From positions 1 to 64,000 of the forward strand of contig CAJTQF010000007.1 in NCBI GenBank assembly GCA_910578565.1: a stretch of 64,000 bases of DNA, in the 5' to 3' direction. This document shows positions 36,090-43,961 of this stretch, in pieces. The notes beneath the pieces were generated by a model that was not told the origin of the DNA, did no database searches, and saw only the letters and a program-made list of their open reading frames with translations. This stretch comes from an uncultured Christensenella sp. GTDB lineage: Bacteria; Bacillota; Clostridia; Christensenellales; Borkfalkiaceae. How positions within the stretch are numbered: the stretch's first letter is position 1; every line of letters starts with the position of its first letter. A program made the translations under genes and the position numbers.

Positions 36090-36124
36090 AAAACCGCGCA
36101 GGCGCAATGCTTGCGCGGTTTTCG
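36090..36124 (+). terminator. terminator of the aldehyde dehydrogenase gene
   Basis: AAACCGCGCA / TGCGCGGTTT stem with a GC-containing loop at 36091-36122, then TCGGG; a T-rich end lies within the stem tail. Confidence 0.7.
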
Positions 36125-36128
36125 GGTA

Positions 36129-36157
36129 TTGACGGATTTCAAATGCCATGTTATAAT
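36129..36157 (+). promoter_or_regulatory. promoter of the C39-like protease gene
   Basis: TTGACG (36129-36134), 17 bases, TATAAT (36152-36157), then GAGAGG ribosome site and ATG 36178. Confidence 0.8.
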
Positions 36158-36177
36158 ATTTACAGAGAGGTAATATT

Positions 36178-37445
36178 ATGAAAAAATTAAAAACAGAGTA
36201 TCGTTTCTATTTGCATCTTTTTTTATAGTTCTAATTTTATTAAACGTTTTATTATTGCTTAATAAAAGTATTACAGTAAATGCATATACTGAACAGAATT
36301 ATCAAAATGCTGGTATGAATTTTTTACAAAATCAATATAATTCTAAAGAAATTATTTATAGCGATTTAAGTGTTAAAGATACTGTAAATTTGTACGATTT
36401 TGATGATGTAGTTACTGCAAAATTAATGATAGTAAATCGTGACAATGAATTAGACTATGTGATTTTGGATTTTTTGGCGGATGATATAATTGCATATGGG
36501 TTTAACAGTAAAGATTATGTGCAAAAGTTTTATGGAAAAGGAAAAATTTATTATGCAGGTAAAATGACGTTTGCATATATTGATAATGACCAATATTTTG
36601 ATATCGACGGAAATAAAATTGATGTTGACACTTTTGTGGATGTTTTGTTTGATTACAGGTCGGTTTATCCAAAAACTGTAACAAGTCCTTATGGTGGAAT
36701 TTTAAGTTGGGAAGATGTTCGTAAAGATGTTAATGTATCAGATAGCAGTATCAGTGAAGCAGGTTGTGATTATATTCCTGGATTTAGTTGGTATGGGTTG
36801 ACGGGAAACTCTTATGGAAGACCTGGAAACTATTTCAGCCAAAGTGAATTTAACAATAATTATAATTTAACGCATACAACACGAATTACTGATACTTGCG
36901 GACCTACCGCTATGACCAATATGGCAGTTTATTTTAATTGGTTAGGTTATAATAATGCACTAATTAACGGTTCGGCTCAAAGTACTTTTGAATGGTTTAT
37001 TGAAGATTCAAATTGGCATAAATGGCAATATAGCAGTTGGTGGACAAATACAAAGAACTCTTTTGTCAATTATGCAAAAAATAGAGGTTATAGCTATGAC
37101 ATTACAAATTATGATAGCCCAAGCATTGATAATTTTATAGATCAAATTAGAAACGACAGACCAATTTATACATACATAAATGTAAAAGTAGAAGACACGA
37201 CTAAGCCTGAAGGCTATAGAACATGGGCGCATGCTGTTGTTACTGTAGGTTTTGAAAAATTTACTCACACCTATAAAGTAAATGAAAAATGGTGGCTTTT
37301 TGGGTGGCATGATAAATGGGTAACAAAAAAGGAAGATTACTTTTATTTGCGTTGTATTGATGGTTGGGATTCATCTAATTCGGCTCAATATATAAAGTAT
37401 AATTTCTATGATACTTATTTGGCGTCTGCGTTTAAATTAAAATAA
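36178..37445 (+). CDS. secreted C39-like cysteine peptidase; frame interrupted in the signal peptide
   Basis: Promoter, ribosome site and ATG 36178 are intact, but that frame stops at 36226-36228. One extra base in the A6 run (36181-36186) or T7 run (36218-36224) joins the ATG to FIVLILLNVLLLLNKSITVNA, a signal peptide, and to the 396-residue frame 36255-37445. DTCGPTAMTNM holds the predicted nucleophile Cys (codon 36897-36899). TWAHAVVTVGF supplies the His and RCIDGWDSS the Asp, the papain-like triad order of Peptidase_C39_2. About 200 N-terminal residues look like a propeptide. The gene is far more AT-rich than its neighbours, suggesting acquisition. A lipoprotein gene follows 17 bases later. 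Confidence 0.75.
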
Positions 37446-37461
37446 CAAGGAGTAAAGCTAT

Positions 37462-37902
37462 ATGAAAAAAGGTTTTAAATACGTTATTGTTTCAATGGCG
37501 CTGTGCGTTGCGGGAATTGTTTCAATGTTGTGCGCCTGCCAAAAAGAGAGCCCGTTGAAATCTTTTAAGCTGGGCGAAGTTTATGGGCAGTTTAACGGCG
37601 AACCATTGTATATAGAAGTGACAATGGCTGACGAATACACGGGAAGTTTTACGATAGACGACAAGGCTACTGTGGACGAAATTTATTCTGTTGTGGCAAA
37701 TCAGGTATGGTATCTGACCGAAGAACCCGTGCCGCCCGGAAGCAATAAAGACGTTAAATTTGTGTTCGGCGGAAATTCGTACGTTTTAATAGGCACGGCA
37801 AATTTAATTTACCGCGGCGAAACGTATGTGACAGGTTCGGCGGGGCTGGATATAAGACTTAACGAAATAGGGCTGGAAAAGGGCGCTATAAGTCGGAAAT
37901 AG
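37462..37902 (+). CDS. small lipoprotein of unknown function
   Basis: 146 residues with a lipoprotein signal ending SMLCAC (Cys26), so it is membrane-tethered outside. The remaining ~120 residues look beta-rich with no recognised domain. It follows the C39-like peptidase by 17 bases with its own AAGGAG, so the two are probably one operon. A protease inhibitor or immunity role is possible but only a guess. Confidence 0.75.
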   Translation: MKKGFKYVIVSMALCVAGIVSMLCACQKESPLKSFKLGEVYGQFNGEPLYIEVTMADEYTGSFTIDDKATVDEIYSVVANQVWYLTEEPVPPGSNKDVKFVFGGNSYVLIGTANLIYRGETYVTGSAGLDIRLNEIGLEKGAISRK

Positions 37903-37925
37903 AATTGACCCGAAGTTTAAGTAAA

Positions 37926-37955
37926 GCGGCTGCATTTTGCAGCCGCAATTTTATT
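37926..37955 (+). terminator. terminator after the lipoprotein gene
   Basis: GCGGCTGCA / TGCAGCCGC stem, TTT loop, then AATTTTATT. Confidence 0.8.
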
Positions 37956-38052
37956 AATTTGACTTATTTCAAAATTTGAAATACAATATATTTAAAGTTT
38001 TATGAAAAGACAGTGACAGTGAAAAACTCAAAGGATAAAAAGGAGTAGTAAG

Positions 38053-38592
38053 ATGAAAAAAGTGATAGTAGTAACAAGTTCGCCGAGAAAAGACGGCAAT
38101 TCCGAAATTCTTGCCGAAAAGTTTGCCGAAGGCGCGCGGGTTGCCGGCAACGACGTTAAATTTATCGCCGTGCGCGACCTTGATCTGAAATTCTGCACGG
38201 GCTGTATGTATTGCCATTCGCACGACAAATGCGCTCTGCCCGACGGAATGAACGGACTTTACGAAACGGTTCAGAACGCCGACGTCATCGCGTTTGCAAC
38301 GCCTGTTTACTATTACGCCGTATGCGGACAGCTTAAAACGTTTTTAGACAGGCTTAATCCGCTGTATCCGCGTAAAAACAAGTTCAGGCAAGTGTATCTT
38401 CTTGCAACGGCGGCGGAAAACGACGTTGCGGCAATGGACGGCTGCGTGAAAGACATTCAGGGCTGGATTGACTGCTTCGAAGGGGTGGAATTAAAAGGCG
38501 TTGTCCGCGGGGTGGGCGTGACCGAAAAGGGTGAAATAAACGGTACAGCATTCCCTGCCGAAGCCTTTGACATGGGCAAATCGGTTTTCTAA
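38053..38592 (+). CDS. NADPH-dependent FMN reductase / iron-sulfur flavoprotein-like
   Basis: 179 residues of flavodoxin fold. TSSPRKDGNSEILAEKF is the FMN phosphate loop, and ATPVYYYAVCGQLKTFLDRL is the second FMN-binding stretch of the family. A cysteine cluster FCTGCMYCHSHDKC (from about residue 46) resembles the site of iron-sulfur flavoproteins. It probably reduces quinones or other electron acceptors. AAAAAGGAG precedes the start. It lies ahead of the DUF3737 gene. Confidence 0.9.
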   Translation: MKKVIVVTSSPRKDGNSEILAEKFAEGARVAGNDVKFIAVRDLDLKFCTGCMYCHSHDKCALPDGMNGLYETVQNADVIAFATPVYYYAVCGQLKTFLDRLNPLYPRKNKFRQVYLLATAAENDVAAMDGCVKDIQGWIDCFEGVELKGVVRGVGVTEKGEINGTAFPAEAFDMGKSVF

Positions 38593-38604
38593 GGAAAAAG
38601 TTGT

Positions 38605-39468
38605 ATGAATTACATAGAAGGAAAAACTTATCAGGAAGAGCGCGCTCTGTACAATATTAAGGATACTGTCGTTGAAAATTGCCGTTTTGCAGGCGAAGAA
38701 GACGGCGAATCTTTTCTCAAAGAGTGCCGCAATATAACCGTAAAAAACTGTTATATGGACCTGCGCTACCCTATGTGGCACGTTGACGGCATTTCCGTCA
38801 TAAATTGCGAAATGACCGGAAACTGCCGCGCGGCGCTGTGGTACGATAACGGCGTTTATATTGAAAATTGCCGTATGAACGGAATAAAGGCTTTGCGCGA
38901 GTGCAACGGAGTAACCCTTAAAGGGGCGGTTGCAAATTCGCCCGAGTTCGGTTGGCGGTGCCGTGATATTAAAATACGCGGCGGGAAAATTGTTTCGGAA
39001 TACGCCTTTTTCGGAAGCGCGGACGCGGATATAGACGGGCTGGAGTTTTCGGGTAAGTATTCGTTTCAGTATACAAAAAATCTTAAAATTGCAAATTGCG
39101 CGTTTAAAACCAAAGACGCGTTCTGGCATGCGGAAAACGTCACCGTTACGGACAGCGTGCTTGACGGGGAATATCTGGGCTGGTATTCGGATGGGCTTAC
39201 GCTTGTGCGTTGCCGTATCAGCGGAACACAGCCGCTGTGCTATTGCAAAAATCTTAAACTTATTGAATGCACAATGGAAAACTGCGATTTGTCGTTTGAG
39301 TACAGCGACGTGGACGCGGACATAAATGGAGCCGTGTTTTCGGTTAAAAACCCCAAAAGCGGTAAAATCGTTGCCGACAGCTACGGTGAGATTATACTTT
39401 CCGATAGCAAATACAAATGCGAAGCGGAAATCGAAGAGCGCAATAAAAATTTAAGGAGAGCGCAGTAA
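38605..39468 (+). CDS. DUF3737 family protein (right-handed beta-helix)
   Basis: 287 residues built from repeating ~20-residue rungs with N-C and asparagine ladders (for example VVENCRF, VKNCYMD, VINCEMTG, IENCRMNG), a pentapeptide/beta-helix-like solenoid. The start IEGKTYQEERALYN matches the family I know as DUF3737. No enzymatic residues are evident and the function is unknown. Its stop overlaps the next start (TAATG). Confidence 0.85.
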   Translation: MNYIEGKTYQEERALYNIKDTVVENCRFAGEEDGESFLKECRNITVKNCYMDLRYPMWHVDGISVINCEMTGNCRAALWYDNGVYIENCRMNGIKALRECNGVTLKGAVANSPEFGWRCRDIKIRGGKIVSEYAFFGSADADIDGLEFSGKYSFQYTKNLKIANCAFKTKDAFWHAENVTVTDSVLDGEYLGWYSDGLTLVRCRISGTQPLCYCKNLKLIECTMENCDLSFEYSDVDADINGAVFSVKNPKSGKIVADSYGEIILSDSKYKCEAEIEERNKNLRRAQ

Positions 39469-40013
39469 TGGGTAAAAGCCTTTCGGAAATGTCTCTTGAA
39501 GAGCTTTGGCAACTGTTTCCCATATTTTTGACCGAGCCTAAACCTTACTGGGCTTACTGGTACGCGGCGGAAGAGAACAGGCTTAAATGCTTGCTGCCGC
39601 CGCAGACGGAGTTTCACCATATAGGAAGTACGGCAATAAAGGGTATAATGGCTAAGCCCATAATAGATATTCTTGTTGTGGTAAATTCAGACGCCAAATT
39701 GAAAAAGGCGGCTGAAATTTTGCAGAATAACGGCTGCATACTTATGTCCGAAAGCGATAACCGTATTTCTCTTAACAGGGGTTACACCGAAAAAGGTTTT
39801 GACGAAAAGGTTTTTCATTATCATATAAGGCTTACGGGCGACACGGACGAGATATTTTTCAGGGATTATTTAAACGCAAATCCCGCCGTAGCCAAAGAGT
39901 ATGAAGAGTTAAAACTGCGTCTTTGGAAGCAGTACGAGCATAACAGGGACGCCTATACAAACGCAAAAACCGAGTTTGTGCAAAAATTTACGTGTATCGC
40001 AAAAAAGTCATAA
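39468..40013 (+). CDS. GrpB family protein (UPF0157, nucleotidyltransferase fold)
   Basis: 181 residues. FHHIGSTAIKGIMAKPIIDILVVV is the GrpB signature, with the G-S and acidic residues of the nucleotidyltransferase fold. FDEKVFHYHIRL and FRDYLNANPAVAKEYEELK are also conserved. Some relatives are fused to coenzyme A biosynthesis enzymes; biochemical activity is unproven. It overlaps the DUF3737 gene by one base. Confidence 0.9.
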   Translation: MGKSLSEMSLEELWQLFPIFLTEPKPYWAYWYAAEENRLKCLLPPQTEFHHIGSTAIKGIMAKPIIDILVVVNSDAKLKKAAEILQNNGCILMSESDNRISLNRGYTEKGFDEKVFHYHIRLTGDTDEIFFRDYLNANPAVAKEYEELKLRLWKQYEHNRDAYTNAKTEFVQKFTCIAKKS

Positions 40014-40116
40014 CTTTACAAGTTGTAAAAAGTCAGTCGGATTTATTTGTCAATTCAAGTAAGTTACGGCTGAATTTTTTTAAAATTAATTGCTTGTACA
40101 TTGTTATATATCTCAA

Positions 40117-40272
40117 TCAAATAAACAAAGTTTTGTACCAAGTCCAAAACTCGTTAAAATAATTTGATATGTTATCCCCTTGCAGCGCATATAGGTAGTA
40201 AATTTCCACTAAGGTTAACGCAATATAAATGGAAATGCCGACTAATATAATAGTTAATTTTTTTCTTTTCAT
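40117..40272 (-). CDS. 51-residue single-pass membrane peptide coupled to the SLOG gene
   Basis: MKRKK is followed by a strongly hydrophobic helix (LTIILVGISIYIALTLVEIY) and a short aromatic tail ending FWTWYKTLFI. Its ATG overlaps the stop of the DUF1273 gene as ATGA, the usual mark of translational coupling, so I take it as real despite its size. No known family recognised. With the SLOG protein it could form a nucleotide-sensing membrane effector pair. Confidence 0.55.
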   Translation of the reverse strand: MKRKKLTIILVGISIYIALTLVEIYYLYALQGDNISNYFNEFWTWYKTLFI

Positions 40273-40777
40273 TTATCACCATTATATAGGTTTATAACTT
40301 CGATAATTTTATTTGTTTTTTTAGCGTAGTTAACGGTGTACCAGGTTCCGCCCTTTTCAATGCCGTTAAAAACCGCTATTACAATATCGCTTTTATCTAC
40401 CATATGGCGGTTGCGTTTTAACATACATTCTGGCGTGTACCGCTCTGAAACAAGGTATATTTCGTTTGCGCGTTTCAAAATGCTTTTATAACGCAATTTG
40501 TCCGTGTTGTTCCATATTAAAGTTTGGTTAGGGCAGGGGATAGCGCACTCTAACGTAACGGGGTAATGTTTGCGCAGTTTTAAAACTAATTCCGCAAAAT
40601 CCAAATCTGCGCCTAATGCCATACCGGAAATAGAGTTTGTGATACCAAAAAGGTAATTACAAACTTTATTTTTTCTCTAAGCGTATTCAAATATGCTTTA
40701 TGCTTTTTTTTATCTATTCCATATTTAAACGGAAAGCCTTTCGGGCGGTGTCCTGTGAAACAACAATATTTTTTCAT
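40269..40777 (-). pseudogene. DUF1273/YpsA-like SLOG-fold protein, frameshifted at a homopolymer
   Basis: Starting at ATG 40775-40777 the frame reads KKYCCFTGHRPKGFPFKYG, the N-terminal motif of DUF1273 (SLOG superfamily). It continues to about 40650, then runs into a stop. The remainder, SGMALGADLDFAELVLKL..., is in the next frame (40269-40622) and carries the ECAIPCPNQ and DIVIAVFNG motifs. Adding one base to the five-A run at 40647-40651 restores a full ~169-residue protein. SLOG proteins bind nucleotides or nucleotide-derived ligands. The gene is divergent from an XRE regulator and coupled to a membrane peptide. Confidence 0.8.
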
Positions 40778-40802
40778 AATTAATCTTGAAATGTTAAAAC
40801 TA

Positions 40803-40907
40803 AAAATAGTTTACAACAGTAAACTATTTTTAGTCAAATGTTTCCCACTGGAAACTACAATTTTGTTCTTATTCTTTAAACTTATAGTAGGTGTTTACTG
40901 TTGGAAA
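40803..40907. promoter_or_regulatory. three matched XRE operators between divergent genes
   Basis: GTTTACAACAGTAAAC (40809-40824, inside a 12-bp-arm perfect dyad 40803-40830), GTTTCCCACTGGAAAC (40840-40855) and GTTTACTGTTGGAAAC (40892-40907) share the pattern GTTTnC-N4-nnAAAC. A plus-strand TATAGT at 40883-40888 lies between sites 2 and 3. A minus-strand TTGACT (40832-40837) with a weak -10 overlapping site 1 would serve the SLOG gene. Confidence 0.7.
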
Positions 40908-40922
40908 CGCTTGGAGATAATT

Positions 40923-41165
40923 ATGAAGCTAATTGAAGCAATAGGGATTAGGTTAGATAATCTAATTAACGAAAATAAAATTACAATATATGAATTAGCA
41001 AAGCGAGCAGGTGTTCCGCGTTCAACTGTATGGAAAATTATACACCCTGATTTAACAAGAGTTAAAACGGTTAAAATTGATACGATTTATCAACTGGCTG
41101 ATTCTTTCGGGATAAAATTAAAAGAATTTTTTGATAATCCTATTTTTGATGAAGTAAATGATTAG
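40923..41165 (+). CDS. XRE-family regulator of the SLOG module
   Basis: 80 residues with a single Cro/C1 helix-turn-helix (KITIYELAKRAGVPRSTVWKII, residues about 20-41) and a short C-terminal extension. Start chosen at ATG 40923, which follows TTGGAG; the open frame reaches back to 40755, but that part overlaps the operators. It is divergent from the SLOG gene, with three operator copies between them, like a phage or plasmid repressor. Confidence 0.88.
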   Translation: MKLIEAIGIRLDNLINENKITIYELAKRAGVPRSTVWKIIHPDLTRVKTVKIDTIYQLADSFGIKLKEFFDNPIFDEVND

Positions 41166-41189
41166 AAGTTTTTAACTATCAAACAAAAA

Positions 41190-41222
41190 ATAAAACGGAG
41201 CTTAATGCTCCGTTTTATTAAT
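41190..41222 (+). terminator. terminator of the XRE gene
   Basis: AAAACGGAGC / GCTCCGTTTT stem, TTAAT loop, then ATTAATAAAA. Confidence 0.8.
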
Positions 41223-41225
41223 AAA

Positions 41226-41325
41226 ATAACCTTACCCGACAGTATTCGGATAAGGTCGTGTTTGGTGCACCATTTAAAACCTAAGTCGAACACCTATTGT
41301 TCGGGTTAGGTTTTTTATTATACTT
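41226..41325 (-). other. tandem hairpins around a tRNA 3'-end-like remnant
   Basis: On the minus strand: hairpin CCTAA...TTAGG (about 41279-41310), then GGTGCACCAAA, identical to the 3' end and CCA of tRNA-Lys(CTT) at 43.6 kb, then a terminator-like hairpin (ACCTTATCCGAA...GGTAAGGT, 41229-41256) followed by TATTTTATT. The plus-strand hairpin also ends in TTTTTTATTA. No complete tRNA folds here. Confidence 0.45.
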
Positions 41326-41375
41326 TGCAATCTTTCAAACGGCTACTTTATGCCGCAAAAGCCGCTAAGAAATAC

Positions 41376-41404
41376 TTGACAAACATTTTTCCCGACAGTA
41401 TAAT
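41376..41404 (+). promoter_or_regulatory. promoter of the nitroreductase-MATE operon
   Basis: Perfect consensus: TTGACA (41376-41381), 17 bases, TATAAT (41399-41404). Confidence 0.9.
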
Positions 41405-41449
41405 AATTTACGAAAATCGTTGTGGATTTTTCCTGATGAGTCATCTTTT

Positions 41450-41486
41450 CGCCACAGAGCATTTAAGCTGTGTGGCGTTTTTTTAT
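41450..41486 (+). promoter_or_regulatory. leader terminator (attenuator) before the nitroreductase gene
   Basis: CGCCACAG / TGTGTGGCG stem with an inner GCATTTAAGC palindrome, followed by TTTTTTTAT, lies between the promoter and the gene. GTGG upstream (near 41422) could pair with GCCAC as an alternative fold. A possible leader frame from ATG 41436 runs in frame into the nitroreductase. Confidence 0.6.
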
Positions 41487-41504
41487 GCTATGGAGGTAAT
41501 TTTT

Positions 41505-42032
41505 ATGGAAAACGAAGTTTTGCAGGCAATTAAGACAAGAAGAAGCATTCGCTCGTTCAGCGAAAATGGTGTTCCAGACGGACTGCTTGAAGCTGTGTTG
41601 GAAGCTGGAACATACGCCCCTACGGGAGGCGGCAAGCAATCGCCCATTATTATTGCTATCAAAGATCCTGTCTACCGCAAAGAAATAGCTTGCCTCAATG
41701 CCGAAGTCATGGGAAAAGATACCGATCCGTATTACGGGGCACCGATTGTAATTCTCGTGCTTGCGGACGGGAAAGCAAGTACTTTTGTGGAAGACGGGAG
41801 TTGCGTGCTGGAAAATATGATGCTCGCCGCGCACGCTTTGGGACTCGGTTCCGTATGGGTACACCGCGAACGTGAAATTTTTGACGGCGAAAAAGGTAAG
41901 GCGCTTCTCCGCAAATGGGGGTTGCCCGAAACATTGCGCGGCGTTGGGGCGCTTGCATTCGGATACTCCAACCCTACAGTCAAACTTCCTGCGACTGTCG
42001 CGAGGAAATCCGATTATATCGTAAAAATCTGA
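41505..42032 (+). CDS. nitroreductase family protein
   Basis: 175 residues. The FMN-binding start AIKTRRSIRSFSENGVPDGLLEAVLEAG and TYAPTGGGKQSP are typical, as is AAHALGLGSVWVH. It uses NAD(P)H to reduce nitro compounds or quinones. Start at ATG 41505, six bases after TGGAGG. It is in one operon with the MATE exporter, 18 bases upstream of it, so the pair may deal with a redox-active toxic compound. Confidence 0.93.
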   Translation: MENEVLQAIKTRRSIRSFSENGVPDGLLEAVLEAGTYAPTGGGKQSPIIIAIKDPVYRKEIACLNAEVMGKDTDPYYGAPIVILVLADGKASTFVEDGSCVLENMMLAAHALGLGSVWVHREREIFDGEKGKALLRKWGLPETLRGVGALAFGYSNPTVKLPATVARKSDYIVKI

Positions 42033-42050
42033 CCGTAGGAGGGTTTACTC

Positions 42051-43394
42051 GTGGATCAGACTTTTATGAAAGAAAAACCTATATTGCCGTTGGTACTGAA
42101 AATGGCGCTACCGATGGTCATATCTATGCTTGTCAATTCGCTCTATAATATCATTGACAGCTTCTTTGTTTCGCAATTCAGTGAAAACGCTATGACCGCT
42201 ATTTCTATCGTCTATCCGCTGCAAAATCTTGCAAATGCGGTGGGTGTCGGATTCGGTATCGGGGTCAATGCCACAGTCGCCTACTATCTCGGAGCAAATA
42301 ACGGACGTGCGGCAAACCGTTCGGCAACGCTTGGCATTCTTCTCAGTGCGCTACACGGGATTGTGCTTGCCGGCATCTGTGTGCTCTGCACACGCCCATT
42401 CATCTTCCTTTTTACCGATAGCGAAGAGATTGCTACATACGGTATTAAATATTTCTATGTCGTTATCGCATTCGCACCCGTACTTACACTTGGTATGATG
42501 TTTGAAAAGTTATTGCAGGCAACGGGCAGAATGAAAACGACAATGTTCTGTATGGCAATTGGCGCAATCGCCAACATATTCCTAGACCCGCTCTTTATTT
42601 TTGGGGCAGGGGTTATCCCTGAGATGGGTGTGTTCGGGGCGGCGTTCGCAACAGGAATAGGGCAAACACTCTCATTAATCGGTTATATTGTCGTGTTCTT
42701 AATTGCAAAGATACCCATTCGGCTACGGATGGAACATCGTGGCGAGGAAAAAATTTGCCGTAAACTGTATCTTTTGGGTATCCCAGCTTCTCTCAATATG
42801 GCATTGCCTTCTTTTATGATAATGTTCCTAAATATGATTTTGTCTGCATTCGCTGAAGTCTATGTCTTGATTTTGGGGATCTACTATAAATTGCAGACGT
42901 TTCTCTATTTTACCATCAACGGCATCGTTCAAGGGATACGCCCGTTGGTGAGTTACAACCTTGGGGCGGAACGAAATGACAGGGTTATAGGAATATTCAA
43001 AGTTACGCTACTTTTAAGTTTCATTGTTATGGTCATTGGCACAATCCTATGTCTTGTATGCCCTGTGCAATTGATGGGAATATTTACAAACACGCCGCAA
43101 ACGGCGGAACAAGGCGCTATTGCCCTTCGTGTTATAAGCGCAGGCTTTATCGTCTCTGCCGTTTCCGTCGTTATCAGCGGAACATTTGAGGGATTGGGGA
43201 AAGGGCTGCCTTCCTTGGTCATATCACTGTTAAGATATATTGCAATTCTTCCGATTGCATTTCTTATGTCTTATCTGTTTCAAGCTGTTGGCGTATGGAA
43301 TTCGTTTTGGGTTACGGAATTGATTTCTGCTATCGTATCGTGTGTACTATTTTGGTTTTGTTTTGTGAAGAAGTCGCTAAACAAAGCTAAATGA
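42051..43394 (+). CDS. MATE family multidrug efflux transporter
   Basis: 447 residues and about twelve hydrophobic segments in two six-helix bundles. LVLKMALPMVISMLVNSLYN and DSFFVSQF near the start and IFLDPLFIFGAGVIPEMGVFGAA mid-protein are MATE signatures. It exports cationic drugs or metabolites using Na+ or H+. Start is GTG 42051, eight bases after AGGAGG; an internal ATG (42066) is an alternative. Confidence 0.94.
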   Translation: MDQTFMKEKPILPLVLKMALPMVISMLVNSLYNIIDSFFVSQFSENAMTAISIVYPLQNLANAVGVGFGIGVNATVAYYLGANNGRAANRSATLGILLSALHGIVLAGICVLCTRPFIFLFTDSEEIATYGIKYFYVVIAFAPVLTLGMMFEKLLQATGRMKTTMFCMAIGAIANIFLDPLFIFGAGVIPEMGVFGAAFATGIGQTLSLIGYIVVFLIAKIPIRLRMEHRGEEKICRKLYLLGIPASLNMALPSFMIMFLNMILSAFAEVYVLILGIYYKLQTFLYFTINGIVQGIRPLVSYNLGAERNDRVIGIFKVTLLLSFIVMVIGTILCLVCPVQLMGIFTNTPQTAEQGAIALRVISAGFIVSAVSVVISGTFEGLGKGLPSLVISLLRYIAILPIAFLMSYLFQAVGVWNSFWVTELISAIVSCVLFWFCFVKKSLNKAK

Positions 43395-43508
43395 TGTGCA
43401 AACTTTTCCTAATCCGCTATGTTAAAATCATGTAAGGTATTGATTTTACATAAAGCAACATGATATTAAATAAAACAGGCTTGGTGTAAGAAAGTAATTT
43501 TATATAGC

Positions 43509-43538
43509 AAAAAGAGGAGCTTCTGCTCCTCTTTTTAT
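43509..43538 (+). terminator. terminator of the nitroreductase-MATE operon
   Basis: AAAAGAGGAGC / GCTCCTCTTTTT stem with TTCT loop. Confidence 0.9.
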
Positions 43539-43549
43539 TATGTGATTTA

Positions 43550-43603
43550 GAAATAAAAAGTAAATCCGAACCACTCACTTGTAACAAGTAAACAATTCGG
43601 ATT
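43550..43603 (-). terminator. terminator of the tRNA operon
   Basis: Minus-strand AATCCGAA...TTCGGATT with an inner ACTTGTTACAAGT palindrome, then TACTTTTTATTT. Confidence 0.7.
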
Positions 43604-43612
43604 ATACTCTTT

Positions 43613-43688
43613 TGGTGCACCTTCAGGGACTCGAACCCTGGGCCCACTGATTAAGAGTCAGTTGCTCTACCAACTGAGCTAAAGGTGC
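43613..43688 (-). tRNA. tRNA-Lys (anticodon CTT)
   Basis: 76 bases, acceptor GCACCTT/AAGGTGC, anticodon loop CTCTTAA, T-arm GGTTCGAGTCC, encoded CCA. Last gene of the tRNA operon. The 140 bases before it contain hairpins (43702-43719, 43731-43757) but no gene. Confidence 0.95.
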
Positions 43689-43827
43689 AACGTTTATATT
43701 TAAAACGCCAAGGCGTTTTATTTTGTTGTTCCCAAAATGCGTTTGACGGATTTTGGGTAAAAGGGAGCGGCATACGGTCGCCTGTCAGTTAAACAAATTT
43801 AACCGAAAGCGGAGCCTGCCGCGTAGG

Positions 43828-43903
43828 TGGTGATCCATCCGAGATTCGAACCCGGGACACCGTGATTAAAAGTCACGTGCTCTGCCAACTGAGCTAATGG
43901 ACC
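43828..43903 (-). tRNA. tRNA-Lys (anticodon TTT)
   Basis: 76 bases, acceptor GGTCCAT/ATGGATC, anticodon loop CTTTTAA, encoded CCA. Confidence 0.95.
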
Positions 43904-43961
43904 GAAAAAATGTGGCTGACGGGGCGGTGGATTGGCGCCGCTTTGCCGTTTTAAAATTAAT

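Noticed and set aside
41405..41450. CTGATGAG plus nearby CGAAA as a hammerhead ribozyme
   Set aside because: The order and flanking sequences do not allow stem II or stem I to form around the conserved core.
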